NCBI GenBank assembly: GCA_015522345.1
Contig: WAML01000137.1
Span: forward strand, 1-10,863
Origin: Desulfurococcales archaeon
GTDB lineage: Archaea > Thermoproteota > Thermoprotei_A > Sulfolobales > Desulfurococcaceae
Length of the DNA: 10,863 bases
Reading direction: 5' to 3'
Shown here: in pieces, positions 1 through 6,944 of the stretch
Layout of the letters: each line of letters opens with the position of its first letter
Numbering within the stretch: the stretch's first letter is position 1
Program-made: the position numbers and the translations under genes
The notes under the pieces: generated by a model
Seen by the model: the letters and a program-made list of their open reading frames with translations, nothing else
The model's database searches: none
What the model was told of the DNA's origin: nothing

Positions 1-1
1 G

Positions 2-826
2 TATAAGGAAGAATACGACAAAGTCTCTGCAAAAACAAATAAAATACAGGGAGAGTTATCAAGTAGAAGAGAATATCTTGAAAGAATAGAAAAAGAAATA
101 GAATCTATACGTAACGAATTAAACAAATACAATATCACTTCTCTAAGGAAGAAACTTGAAGAATTAACAGTTATTGAAGAAAAAATCAATACTAAAGTAA
201 TGGAATTAGAAAAATCAATAGCCCTTATTGAAGCTAAAATTGAGGATTATAAGAAGGAATATAATGAAAAATCCAAAGAGCTAGACAACTATATTAAGTT
301 CTTAGAAGAAGCTGAAAGAATATACAAAATAATAGCCATAGCCTGGTATTTGAGAGAAAATGTCTTAAATACAGAAAAAGCTCCCGAAGCACTAAGAGCT
401 AGAATTATAAAGCTATTATCGCAAGAAACAAGTCGTATACTTAGAGAATTCGATCTAGAGTATACAATGGTCGAAGTCTCTCCAGAACTCGATATAACAG
501 TTTCATCAGCCAATGCCTCCCATAGTTTAGCCGAGTTAAGTGGTGGTGAACAAGTAGCTACAGTTCTCGCCCTAATACTTGCACTACATAAAATTGTGAG
601 TAAAGGAAGACTTGGATTATTGGTATTAGATGAACCTACAATACATCTCGATTCAGAAAGAAGGAGAAAACTAATAGACATTATAAGGAACTTCCGCGGA
701 GGACAAATAATTCCTCAACTAATAGTTATTACACATAATAGAGAAGTTGAAGAAGCCTCAGATCATGTATTTGAGGTTGTCAAAAAACCCAATGGTATTT
801 CTACAGTAAAGATGCTTCAATACTAA
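2..826 (+). CDS. rad50: DNA repair ATPase Rad50, C-terminal part (5' end outside window)
   Basis: Rad50 is the ABC/SMC-like ATPase that works with Mre11 (in archaea usually also HerA and NurA) in DNA double-strand-break end processing. The frame is open from base 2, so the visible 274 residues are only the C-terminal part. Residues 1 to about 120 are charged, Lys/Glu-rich coiled coil, the returning arm. The C-terminal nucleotide-binding lobe follows: signature LSGGEQ at about 179-184, Walker B LLVLDEPT at about 206-213, D-loop HLD just after, and the switch histidine in ITHN at about 245. The N-terminal Walker A lobe and zinc hook must lie upstream of the window. Another SMC-like ATPase is possible, but the spacing and the THNRE/VFEV ending are typical of archaeal Rad50. 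It converges on the hydrolase gene with a 10-base gap, and T-rich DNA after the stop may end transcription. Confidence 0.9.
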   Translation, partial: YKEEYDKVSAKTNKIQGELSSRREYLERIEKEIESIRNELNKYNITSLRKKLEELTVIEEKINTKVMELEKSIALIEAKIEDYKKEYNEKSKELDNYIKFLEEAERIYKIIAIAWYLRENVLNTEKAPEALRARIIKLLSQETSRILREFDLEYTMVEVSPELDITVSSANASHSLAELSGGEQVATVLALILALHKIVSKGRLGLLVLDEPTIHLDSERRRKLIDIIRNFRGGQIIPQLIVITHNREVEEASDHVFEVVKKPNGISTVKMLQY

Positions 827-839
827 TTATTTATTTTCA
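827..839 (+). terminator. T-rich 3' end of rad50, possible archaeal terminator
   Basis: Right after the rad50 stop the + strand reads TTATTTATTTT. T-rich stretches of this kind without a strong stem are common archaeal transcription end sites. It reaches into the last codons of the convergent hydrolase gene. Assignment rests on composition and position only. Confidence 0.3.
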
Positions 840-1649
840 TCTAATAAACTCGATTTTCCAATTAGACCTAGTTTTTTCTAGAATAGGTATTTTCTCTCGA
901 ACTTCTCTAACTATGTTTTCATCGATATAGTGTTCCACATATTTAACGCCTATTCCAAGATCAACTTCTTTAACGCCATAAGGATTAATAATCATACTTC
1001 TCCCGACATAGTTTTTCCCATATTGGTCAGCGACAATAATCCAATAGCCGTTTTCATGAGCCCGCGATCTAGCCAGAAATTCAAGTGTCTCTTCTTTCAA
1101 AGAACCAGTAACCCAGCCAGCTTGTACTATGACAGCATCAGCGTTCTCTAATGCATATATTCTAAATAATTCAGGGAATCTAATATCAAAACAAATAGCT
1201 ATTCTTAAACTAACTTTATTCAAGAGTAGTTTTTCCGATAGCTTGTTTCCAGGTATAAAGTATTCCGACTCCCTATACCCATATGCATCGAATAAGTGTA
1301 TTTTCCTATACATTAACCTATACGATCCACTAGGCTCTATTAGAATTGAATCACTATAGGTTTTAGGAGGATTATTAGATCGTTCTATAAAATGTGTTAA
1401 GATGTATACTCCTAGCTTAAATGAAAGATCGGCTAGAGAACTAAGATATTGGCTATTATCTATTTCTTCAGCCAACTCATATGCTTTACTAGGTTCTCCA
1501 ACTGATAATATATCAAACATGGAGTATTCGGGAAGAACAATTAAATCGGCGTATCTATGTCTTTCTTCGATAATTCTTGATATACTCTTTATATTCCCTC
1601 TAGGATCCATCGAAGAACCATATTGTAGAATACCTACAGTAAATCCCAT
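837..1649 (-). CDS. Carbon-nitrogen hydrolase, nitrilase superfamily (Nit1/Nit2-like)
   Basis: Members hydrolyse a carbon-nitrogen bond in amides or nitriles through a Glu-Lys-Cys triad, usually in the cytoplasm. All three residues are visible in the 270-residue protein: E41 in LPEYS, K116 in YRKIHLFDAYG, and C153 in AICFDIRFPEL. The second conserved glutamate, in the RESEYFIPG segment, is also present. The RKIHLFD, CFDIRFPEL and RSRAHENGYW signatures resemble the Nit1/Nit2 (omega-amidase or deaminated-glutathione amidase) branch, but the substrate cannot be fixed from sequence. The ATG at 1649 is chosen because GAAGGTG (1663-1657, minus strand) sits seven bases upstream. An earlier in-frame ATG at 1670 would add seven residues and place the SD inside the coding region. 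The gene is monocistronic, convergent with rad50, and has a TATA-like element at about 1693-1702. Confidence 0.88.
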   Translation of the reverse strand: MGFTVGILQYGSSMDPRGNIKSISRIIEERHRYADLIVLPEYSMFDILSVGEPSKAYELAEEIDNSQYLSSLADLSFKLGVYILTHFIERSNNPPKTYSDSILIEPSGSYRLMYRKIHLFDAYGYRESEYFIPGNKLSEKLLLNKVSLRIAICFDIRFPELFRIYALENADAVIVQAGWVTGSLKEETLEFLARSRAHENGYWIIVADQYGKNYVGRSMIINPYGVKEVDLGIGVKYVEHYIDENIVREVREKIPILEKTRSNWKIEFIR

Positions 1650-1691
1650 AACACAACACCTTCTACGCATTAAAGGTATTGTAGTTGACTA

Positions 1692-1702
1692 CTTATAATT
1701 TT
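1692..1702 (-). promoter_or_regulatory. Putative TATA box of the carbon-nitrogen hydrolase gene
   Basis: On the minus strand the sequence reads AAAATTATAAG. With the usual archaeal spacing of about 26 bases, transcription would begin near 1670, giving a roughly 20-base leader that retains the SD at 1663-1657. Between this box and the predicted start lies a small inverted repeat, GTAGT-TG-ACTAC (1681-1692), in a position where a repressor could act. Confidence 0.4.
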
Positions 1703-1747
1703 ACGAATAAATTAAACAAATGCTATTTAGTTGATCCAATAGTATTT

Positions 1748-1806
1748 TGTATTTATTGAGAAAAGCTAATAAGTGATCATCAGTATATTATTAACTGTAT
1801 TTATTG
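1748..1806 (+). repeat. 11-base direct repeat TGTATTTATTG, two copies, upstream of the transporter locus
   Basis: TGTATTTATTG occurs at 1748-1758 and again, identically, at 1796-1806, 48 bases start to start. Both lie in the non-coding region before the solute-binding protein gene. The second copy falls between the likely TATA box (1784-1790) and the predicted transcription start, a usual place for an archaeal repressor site. Possible operator half-sites for a sugar-responsive regulator; the DNA is AT-rich, so chance recurrence is not excluded. Confidence 0.35.
1784..1790 (+). promoter_or_regulatory. Putative TATA box for the sugar ABC transporter binding protein
   Basis: TATATTA is the best TATA-like element at a suitable distance from the start codon. 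Start-site spacing of about 26 bases puts the transcript 5' end near 1813, leaving a leader of about 35 bases that contains the SD hairpin at 1818-1837. No clear purine-rich BRE precedes it, so confidence is modest. Confidence 0.35.
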
Positions 1807-1817
1807 TGTAAAACAAA

Positions 1818-1842
1818 TACCTCCTCCTTTGGGAGGTGATCC
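1818..1842 (+). promoter_or_regulatory. Extended Shine-Dalgarno site with a potential sequestering hairpin
   Basis: GGAGGTGATCC (1832-1842) is complementary over 11 bases to the usual archaeal 16S rRNA 3' end (GGAUCACCUCC), five bases before the ATG at 1848. Just upstream, ACCTCC (1819-1824) can pair with GGAGGT (1832-1837) across a seven-base loop. An alternative is CCTCC (1823-1827) with GGAGG (1832-1836) around a TTTG loop. The SD could therefore be both very strong when open and maskable when folded. High expression suits a solute-binding protein; the masking role is inference. Confidence 0.6.
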
Positions 1843-1847
1843 TTTAA

Positions 1848-3305
1848 ATGAGAATGTATAAAGCCGTATCTAAGACTATGGTAGCTGCAATCATAGTATT
1901 GATCGTAGCTGTAGCAGCTATAGCAGCTATAGTGTTTCTAAGGCAACCAGCACCTACTGCAGCAGGACAAACAACAATAACAAAGACGATAACAACAACT
2001 GTTACACAAGCAGCTCCCACGGGCGGAGTAATTAAGATCAGGGTATGGGCTTCTGGTTCTCCAGTAGATGTAACACGTGTAGATAATGTTGAGAGAGCTG
2101 CTGCTATACTCAATGGCATATTAGCTGCTGCAGGAACTAATGTAAGAATTGAAGTAGAGAAGCAATTCTTTAGAAAAGACTATATGGATAAACTAACAGC
2201 AGCTTTTGCAGCCAAAGAAGCCCCCGATATCATAGCTATGAAGAACCTTCCAGAGCTTGTTGAAGGAGGATACGTTATTGCCTTAGACGACTACATCAAC
2301 AAGTACAAGATATTACTTGAAGACGTCTATCCAGCCCTATGGAATTCTGTAAAATACAAAGGAAAGATATGGGCGCTACCACAGGATACAGAGGCTAGAC
2401 CACTGTACTTTAGAAAAGATGTTCTAAGGAAGCTAGGCTGGAGTGAAGAAGAAATTAATGCATTGCCTGAGAAGATAAAGAGAGGTGAAATAACATTACT
2501 GGACTTGATAGAAGTAGCTAAACAAGCTAAACAAGCTGGATTAGTTGAATGGGGCTTCTACCATAGACCTAACTTTGGTGGTACTCCATTCCTCATACTC
2601 TACTACCAATATGGTGGAATAGCCCAGGACCCAGAAACAGGTAAACTAGTATTAGTTAAGTCAGCTGCTTTAAAGACTCTACAAATACTCTATAGAATGG
2701 CGCAAGTAGATAAAGTACTGCCCCCAGACATGATCGGTACCGAGTGGAGGAAGATACACAGCGACTTCGTTAATGGAAGAGTGCTATTCTGGTTCGGAGG
2801 TACATGGCATTGGGCTGAATGGCAAAAAGTACCGTATCATGAAGAATTAGGTAATTTAACGGAAGAGTATGAGTGGGAGAACATAGGATTTGCACTAGTA
2901 CCAGCACCAGAGCCAGGACTAAAACCATTAACACTATCAAGTCCATACCTATACTACGTTACTTCACAAAGCAAGTACCCAGAAATAGCATTCCTACTCA
3001 TAGTATTCGCTACATCTCCACCACTAGATGCTAGACACGCTATAGATAGTGCTCACTTACCAGTAAGAATGACAACAGTCAATGAACCCTACTATGCTAA
3101 ATCAAAGTTCCATAAAGAAGTGGCCTACATGTTAGAATATACATCATTCGAACCACTACATCTAAAGTACGGAGCATACAAAGATGCTTGGATAAACGCT
3201 ATAGCTAAAGTTGAGAGAGGCGAAGCTACACCAGAACAAGCACTTGACGAAATGATACAAATACTGAAGGCAAACATAGGAGACGAAATAATAATCAAAG
3301 ACTAA
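1848..3305 (+). CDS. Extracellular solute-binding protein of a carbohydrate ABC importer
   Basis: This is a 485-residue binding protein of the MalE/family 1 type, which captures a sugar outside the membrane and delivers it to the two permeases downstream. Residues 1-31 are a short basic head followed by a continuous hydrophobic stretch (MVAAIIVLIVAVAAIAAIVF). The KAVS segment at 5-8 fits the [KRDE][GA] cleavage pattern of archaeal pilin-like (class III) signals, though an uncleaved anchor is possible. A Thr/Pro/Ala-rich linker at about 34-58 probably tethers the domain and may be glycosylated. The lobed binding domain starts near residue 61 (VIKIRVWASG). It includes a tryptophan cluster at 314-325 (FWFGGTWHWAEW), the sort of aromatic surface that stacks on sugars. 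The start is fixed by the strong SD. The substrate is unknown; an oligosaccharide is most likely. Confidence 0.9.
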   Translation: MRMYKAVSKTMVAAIIVLIVAVAAIAAIVFLRQPAPTAAGQTTITKTITTTVTQAAPTGGVIKIRVWASGSPVDVTRVDNVERAAAILNGILAAAGTNVRIEVEKQFFRKDYMDKLTAAFAAKEAPDIIAMKNLPELVEGGYVIALDDYINKYKILLEDVYPALWNSVKYKGKIWALPQDTEARPLYFRKDVLRKLGWSEEEINALPEKIKRGEITLLDLIEVAKQAKQAGLVEWGFYHRPNFGGTPFLILYYQYGGIAQDPETGKLVLVKSAALKTLQILYRMAQVDKVLPPDMIGTEWRKIHSDFVNGRVLFWFGGTWHWAEWQKVPYHEELGNLTEEYEWENIGFALVPAPEPGLKPLTLSSPYLYYVTSQSKYPEIAFLLIVFATSPPLDARHAIDSAHLPVRMTTVNEPYYAKSKFHKEVAYMLEYTSFEPLHLKYGAYKDAWINAIAKVERGEATPEQALDEMIQILKANIGDEIIIKD

Positions 3306-3338
3306 AAACTCCAGACATATACAAATTAAATAAAAGTA

Positions 3339-3380
3339 TTTTTTACAACATTGTCAAACATTTAATTTTTGTCTTTATTT
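3339..3380 (+). terminator. T-runs after the binding-protein gene, possible partial terminator
   Basis: Two T-runs, TTTTTT (3339-3344) and TTTTT (3366-3370) followed by TCTTTATTT, lie in the gap between the binding protein and permease genes. Archaeal termination often uses such tracts. Placed here, partial termination would leave more binding-protein mRNA than permease mRNA, as is common in importer operons. No convincing stem accompanies them. Confidence 0.35.
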
Positions 3381-3383
3381 ATA
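3374..3383 (+). promoter_or_regulatory. Possible internal TATA box before the permease genes
   Basis: TTTATTTATA ends about 30 bases before the first permease codon. At normal spacing, transcription would start near 3406. That would either make a leaderless message at the GTG of 3405 or give a very short leader before ATG 3414 that lacks most of the SD. It may equally be just part of the T-rich terminator region. Confidence 0.25.
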
Positions 3384-3413
3384 GGGTTAATTTATTTAGA
3401 ATAGGTGGATGCT

Positions 3414-4439
3414 ATGGCTTGGAGAGAAAAAAGGTTTAGAAAGAGGAGTAAAGTATTAGAGTTAATTAAGAAATATAGTAGTAAATCCCTTCCCTGGCTC
3501 TTCCTAACTCCTCTCTTTATAATGATTGCTGTTGCTTGGGTTTCTCCATTATTTCTGACAGTGTATCTTAGTTTCACTGACCTTAGTATTAAGAACTTTC
3601 TTGCGTTTATAAATGATTTCTTTACTCCCGAAGTAAAGTATACCCTAGAAAACTTTCAGAGGATATTTGGGGGCGGGGATCCCTATATAGGCGAAGTATT
3701 TAGGATTACTATACTCTATGTTACATCTGTTTTAGCAATTAATGCCCTTTACTCACTAATACTTTCAATAGCTATAGCCTATTTCATTAGAAACGATTAC
3801 TTGTCTATGTTTTTACGCGTATCATGGCTTATTCCAAGGATTACGCCTGGAATAATATATGCTCTTATGTGGAATTGGTTCATCGATCCAGAATACGGTT
3901 TATTTAACACATTACTTCGATTTGCGGGAGTCCCTGAAGAGTGGTTACCCAACAGTTGGTTACTAGATAAGCCGTATTCACAAATACTCATGATACTCGT
4001 TAATGGCTACATAGGAGCTAGTTTCGGAATGATAGTTTATACTGCTGCAATTAAATCTATACCTCCAGACCTCATTAATGCAGCTCTAGTAGATGGAGCC
4101 TCCGAGTTCCAAGTAGCTAAGAATATTATTCTACCATTACTTAAATGGCAAATACTCTTCGTTACTGCATGGCAAACTCTTAGTCTACTGGCTTCATACG
4201 AAGTAATACTAATGATATGGGGTTCGGGTGGAGGAGGAGACTATGGTGGTATAGCGAGAGTTGCAGGAGTTATGGTATGGTCCCTTTACGCTTATACACA
4301 GGCGTTCAGAGAAAAACTATATGGTTATGCATCAGCTATATCCCTAGTCTTAGTAGTTATAGGGCTTACACTAATCTATATCTACTTCAAATTATTTGGC
4401 TTTAAGAGACTTATGGAGCCTAGTAAAGTGGAGGTGTAG
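3414..4439 (+). CDS. Carbohydrate ABC transporter permease 1 (MalF-type)
   Basis: First transmembrane subunit of the sugar importer, predicted at 341 residues. A basic N-terminal tail is followed by about six hydrophobic segments, starting near residues 28-52, 96-124, 133-155, 190-212, 246-268 and 305-327. The EAA loop that docks on the ATPase is visible at about 222-242 (NAALVDGAS through ILPLL, conserved Gly at 228). The Gly-rich stretch at 270-279 is where family members usually carry a GGP motif. ATG 3414 is chosen because AGGTGG (3403-3408) precedes it by five bases. An in-frame GTG at 3405 would add three residues and is the alternative if the message is leaderless. The stop lies two bases before the second permease, whose SD (GGAGGTG) overlaps the end of this gene. 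Confidence 0.9.
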   Translation: MAWREKRFRKRSKVLELIKKYSSKSLPWLFLTPLFIMIAVAWVSPLFLTVYLSFTDLSIKNFLAFINDFFTPEVKYTLENFQRIFGGGDPYIGEVFRITILYVTSVLAINALYSLILSIAIAYFIRNDYLSMFLRVSWLIPRITPGIIYALMWNWFIDPEYGLFNTLLRFAGVPEEWLPNSWLLDKPYSQILMILVNGYIGASFGMIVYTAAIKSIPPDLINAALVDGASEFQVAKNIILPLLKWQILFVTAWQTLSLLASYEVILMIWGSGGGGDYGGIARVAGVMVWSLYAYTQAFREKLYGYASAISLVLVVIGLTLIYIYFKLFGFKRLMEPSKVEV

Positions 4440-4441
4440 AT

Positions 4442-5347
4442 ATGGCTAAGGCTAGACTTAGTAGAGAAGAATTACGTAAAAGAAGGATAAAAGCACTAGT
4501 AAGAACTATTGTAAAGTATTTAGTAGTAATAATTGTAGCTATTATACCATTGATACCAATATGGTCTATGGTTATATGGCTTATAGTACAGAGTTTTAGT
4601 GAGAAAGTAGTTCTAGGTATCATGCCCTCTGGATTCACTACAAGTAATTGGAGATTCCTATGGTCACCAATTAGGATGGGGTTAAAGGAATACCCCAACA
4701 TATGGCCTATTACACTAAATACGTTGTTCCTTGCATTAGGAGTTACTGCATTAGAGGTATTGATAAGCAGTATGGCTGGATATGCTTTGTCTAGAATGCA
4801 GTTTAGAGGAAGAACCACTCTAATGGAGTTTATAATAGCTTTACATGCTTTCCCAAGTGTCATACTCTTGATAGCTTTATTTATTCTACTAAATAAAATG
4901 GGTCTCTATGGAAAAGGCTACATGACATTAGTCGGAATAATCATTATTAAAGCTGGACTAGAAATACCAATGGCATCATGGATTATAAAAGGATTCTTTG
5001 ACGCTATACCATGGGATCTAGAGTGGGCTGCATTAGTAGATGGATGTAGTAGATGGAAAGCTTGGAGAACAGTTATACTACCCTTGGTTTTACCAGGTAT
5101 AGGCGCTATATCCATATTCGCATTCTTATCAGGTTGGTCCGAGTTCCTCCTTGTATTCACTTACGTAAAAGATGAAGCATACTTTACTTTACCAGTACTC
5201 CTGTACTATATGATTGGTGAATTTAAGTTTATTGATTGGGGCATGCTTGCTGCAATAGGATTATTCTATACCATTCCAACACTCATATTCTTTAGTACAT
5301 CGCAGAAACTACTGCTTAGAATATATGTAGGTGGGATCAAGAGGTGA
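4442..5347 (+). CDS. Carbohydrate ABC transporter permease 2 (MalG-type)
   Basis: Second transmembrane subunit, 301 residues, pairing with the preceding permease to form the translocation path. Hydrophobic segments run at about 25-50, 92-115, 128-150, 160-180, 215-240 and 265-285. The EAA loop is clear at about 194-219, with EWAALVDGCS, conserved Gly 201 and VILPLVLPG. The C-terminal QKLLLRIYVGGIKR matches the usual MalG-type ending. The start is well supported: GGAGGTG lies just upstream and spans the end of permease 1. The last codons overlap the SD (GAGGTGA, 5341-5347) of the ATPase gene, so the three downstream genes are very probably co-transcribed and translationally coupled. Confidence 0.92.
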   Translation: MAKARLSREELRKRRIKALVRTIVKYLVVIIVAIIPLIPIWSMVIWLIVQSFSEKVVLGIMPSGFTTSNWRFLWSPIRMGLKEYPNIWPITLNTLFLALGVTALEVLISSMAGYALSRMQFRGRTTLMEFIIALHAFPSVILLIALFILLNKMGLYGKGYMTLVGIIIIKAGLEIPMASWIIKGFFDAIPWDLEWAALVDGCSRWKAWRTVILPLVLPGIGAISIFAFLSGWSEFLLVFTYVKDEAYFTLPVLLYYMIGEFKFIDWGMLAAIGLFYTIPTLIFFSTSQKLLLRIYVGGIKR

Positions 5348-5351
5348 GACT

Positions 5352-6437
5352 ATGGTAAAAGTAACACTAGATAATGTTAGTAAATACTTTGGCAAAGTGA
5401 AGGCGGTCATCGACTTAAACCTAGAGATAAAAGATGGAGAATTTGTTTCGCTACTCGGCCCAAGCGGCTGTGGTAAAACAACTACACTATTAATGGTAGC
5501 GGGTATATATAAGCCTACTAAAGGAAGAATATTATTCGATGACGTAGATGTAACCGATCTCCCACCTAAGGATAGAAATATAGGAATGGTCTTCCAAAGT
5601 TATGCATTATATCCTCACATGACTGTATACGAGAATATAGCGTTTCCACTAAAACTAAAGAAAGTACCTAAACAGGAAATAGACAAGAAAGTAAAAGAAA
5701 TAGCTAGACTGCTTAGGATAGACAATTTACTCAATAGAAAACCCGCTCAATTATCTGGTGGACAGCAGCAACGAGTTGCCCTAGGTAGAGCTTTAGTTAA
5801 AGAACCCGATGTACTATTACTTGATGAGCCATTATCTAACTTAGACGCAAAACTAAGAGTCCTTATGAGGGCAGAAATAAAGCGTTTGCAGAAAGAACTA
5901 AAAATAACAACAATATATGTCACACACGATCAAGTGGAAGCTCTCAGTATGTCTGATAGAATAGCTGTAATGCGTGCAGGCCGTCTACAACAATATGCCG
6001 ATCCTGATACACTCTACAATAAACCAGCTAACTTATTTGTAGCAGGCTTTATAGGTAATCCGCCAATGAACTTTATTGAAGGCGAGATAGTTAGTAAAGA
6101 AAACGACTATTACTTCATTTCATCAAGCTTTGAATTAAAGCTTTCAAAAGAATTAGGTGAAATACTTTCATCAAAGACTACTAAAGTAATACTTGGTATA
6201 AGACCTGAGAACATACGTGTCTATACCGAAAAAGTAGAGAACTCTATACCAGCTACAGTATATGTTATCGAGCCCCTTGGAAGAGACCTTATAATTAACG
6301 CTAAAGTAGATGATACAATACTAAAGATACTCTCCACTCCCGGGCTAAAGCTTGAGCCAATGCAGAAGATATACCTAGTATTTGATGAAAACAAGATACA
6401 TTTCTTCGATAAAATAACAGAGAAAGCAATAATTTAA
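5352..6437 (+). CDS. Carbohydrate ABC transporter ATP-binding protein (MalK/MsmX/UgpC-type)
   Basis: Cytoplasmic ATPase subunit that powers the importer, 361 residues, normal for the family. Visible motifs: A-loop Tyr 12, Walker A GPSGCGKTT (36-44), Q-loop Gln 82 in VFQSYALYPHM, signature LSGGQ (134-138), Walker B VLLLDE (154-159, catalytic Glu 159), D-loop NLDA, and switch His 192 in YVTHDQ. From about residue 235 a TOBE/OB-type regulatory domain follows, with the typical NPPMNFIEG entry and LGIRPENI segment. ATG 5352 is preferred over an in-frame GTG at 5331 because GAGGTGA (5341-5347) is a good SD before it and the longer form would overlap the permease by 17 bases. No dedicated regulatory extension is seen, so such an ATPase might also serve other sugar importers. 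Confidence 0.95.
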   Translation: MVKVTLDNVSKYFGKVKAVIDLNLEIKDGEFVSLLGPSGCGKTTTLLMVAGIYKPTKGRILFDDVDVTDLPPKDRNIGMVFQSYALYPHMTVYENIAFPLKLKKVPKQEIDKKVKEIARLLRIDNLLNRKPAQLSGGQQQRVALGRALVKEPDVLLLDEPLSNLDAKLRVLMRAEIKRLQKELKITTIYVTHDQVEALSMSDRIAVMRAGRLQQYADPDTLYNKPANLFVAGFIGNPPMNFIEGEIVSKENDYYFISSSFELKLSKELGEILSSKTTKVILGIRPENIRVYTEKVENSIPATVYVIEPLGRDLIINAKVDDTILKILSTPGLKLEPMQKIYLVFDENKIHFFDKITEKAII

Positions 6438-6458
6438 ATCCATAAACTAAATAATAGA

Positions 6459-6475
6459 ATCTATGCACTATAGAT
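6459..6475. repeat. Small inverted repeat after the transporter operon
   Basis: ATCTAT (6459-6464) and ATAGAT (6470-6475) form a perfect six-base inverted repeat around GCACT. It lies 22 bases past the ATPase stop and is followed by moderately T-rich DNA (TTATTCTTAC, TTTATTATCC). It could be a weak terminator stem for the transporter operon or an operator for the thioesterase gene. All pairs are A-T except one. Confidence 0.3.
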
Positions 6476-6496
6476 GATTATTCTTACTAGCCATTA

Positions 6497-6507
6497 CCAT
6501 TTATTAT
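6497..6507 (+). promoter_or_regulatory. Possible TATA box of the thioesterase gene
   Basis: CCATTTATTAT lies about 40 bases before the ATG. Normal spacing puts the transcript start near 6529, immediately ahead of the SD AGGTGG (6531-6536). A second AT-rich element (TAATATAAC, 6510-6518) is an alternative but would cut the SD from the message. Confidence 0.3.
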
Positions 6508-6542
6508 CCTAATATAACATCATTTATTCTAGGTGGATAATT

Positions 6543-6944
6543 ATGTCAGTTATAGAAATACCTGCAAGTATAGTTTGTACAGAAGAGTATATACCTTCGA
6601 AAATACATTCTGCTAAAATAGTTGGTAGCGGCGATGTAGAAGTTCTCTCTACTCCATCTATGATATCATTTATGGAGGCTACTGCTTGGAAATGTGTTCA
6701 AAAATATCTACCAGAAAACTATACTACTGTTGGAATTAAAGTGAATATAGAACACAAAGCACCAGCTCCAATAGGTCATAAAATAAAAGTTATTGCAAGA
6801 CTTATTAAACAGGAGAAACGTAGGCTTATTTTCGAAGTAAAGGCTCTTTGGAAAGATATAGTTATAGGCGAAGGAATACATGAAAGATACATAGTTGATA
6901 AAGAGAAATTCCTTAATAAACTCAAGAAAATGATATTCAGCTAA
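6543..6944 (+). CDS. FlK-like hotdog-fold acyl-CoA thioesterase
   Basis: A 133-residue protein with the pattern of the fluoroacetyl-CoA-thioesterase-like (FlK) branch of hotdog proteins. These hydrolyse acyl-CoA thioesters, usually as dimers in the cytoplasm. The catalytic set known from FlK (Thr42, Glu50, His76) is matched here by T37 in LSTPSMI, E45 in FMEAT and H71 in VNIEHKAPAPIG, with identical spacing of 8 and 26 residues. TTVGIKVNIEH is a further family hallmark. A role in fluoroacetate resistance is unlikely in this setting; clearing a small or unusual acyl-CoA is more plausible, but the substrate is unknown. AGGTGG lies six bases before the start. The gap of 105 bases after the transporter operon suggests its own promoter. 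Confidence 0.82.
   Translation: MSVIEIPASIVCTEEYIPSKIHSAKIVGSGDVEVLSTPSMISFMEATAWKCVQKYLPENYTTVGIKVNIEHKAPAPIGHKIKVIARLIKQEKRRLIFEVKALWKDIVIGEGIHERYIVDKEKFLNKLKKMIFS

Noticed and set aside
289..681. 130-codon open frame on the minus strand inside rad50
   Set aside because: Lies antisense to the conserved Rad50 ATPase lobe, has no SD or recognisable protein features, and its Ser/Leu-rich content is what antisense of this coding sequence gives.
1402..1698. 98-codon plus-strand open frame across the hydrolase gene start
   Set aside because: Antisense to catalytic residue E41 and neighbouring conserved segments of the hydrolase.
1906..1935. Near-tandem GCAGCTATA units
   Set aside because: Explained by codons for the Val/Ala/Ile-rich membrane segment of the binding protein; not an independent repeat element.
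1844..2119. 91-codon minus-strand open frame over the binding-protein signal region
   Set aside because: Arises from the repetitive Ala/Ile/Val codons of the hydrophobic segment and the Thr-rich linker.
4420..4863. 147-codon open frame on the minus strand over permease 2
   Set aside because: Antisense to a clear MalG-type permease; no family resemblance or start signals.
5331..5351. GTG start for the ATPase seven codons upstream
   Set aside because: Would overlap the permease by 17 bases and place the SD GAGGTGA inside the coding region; ATG 5352 fits the SD better.
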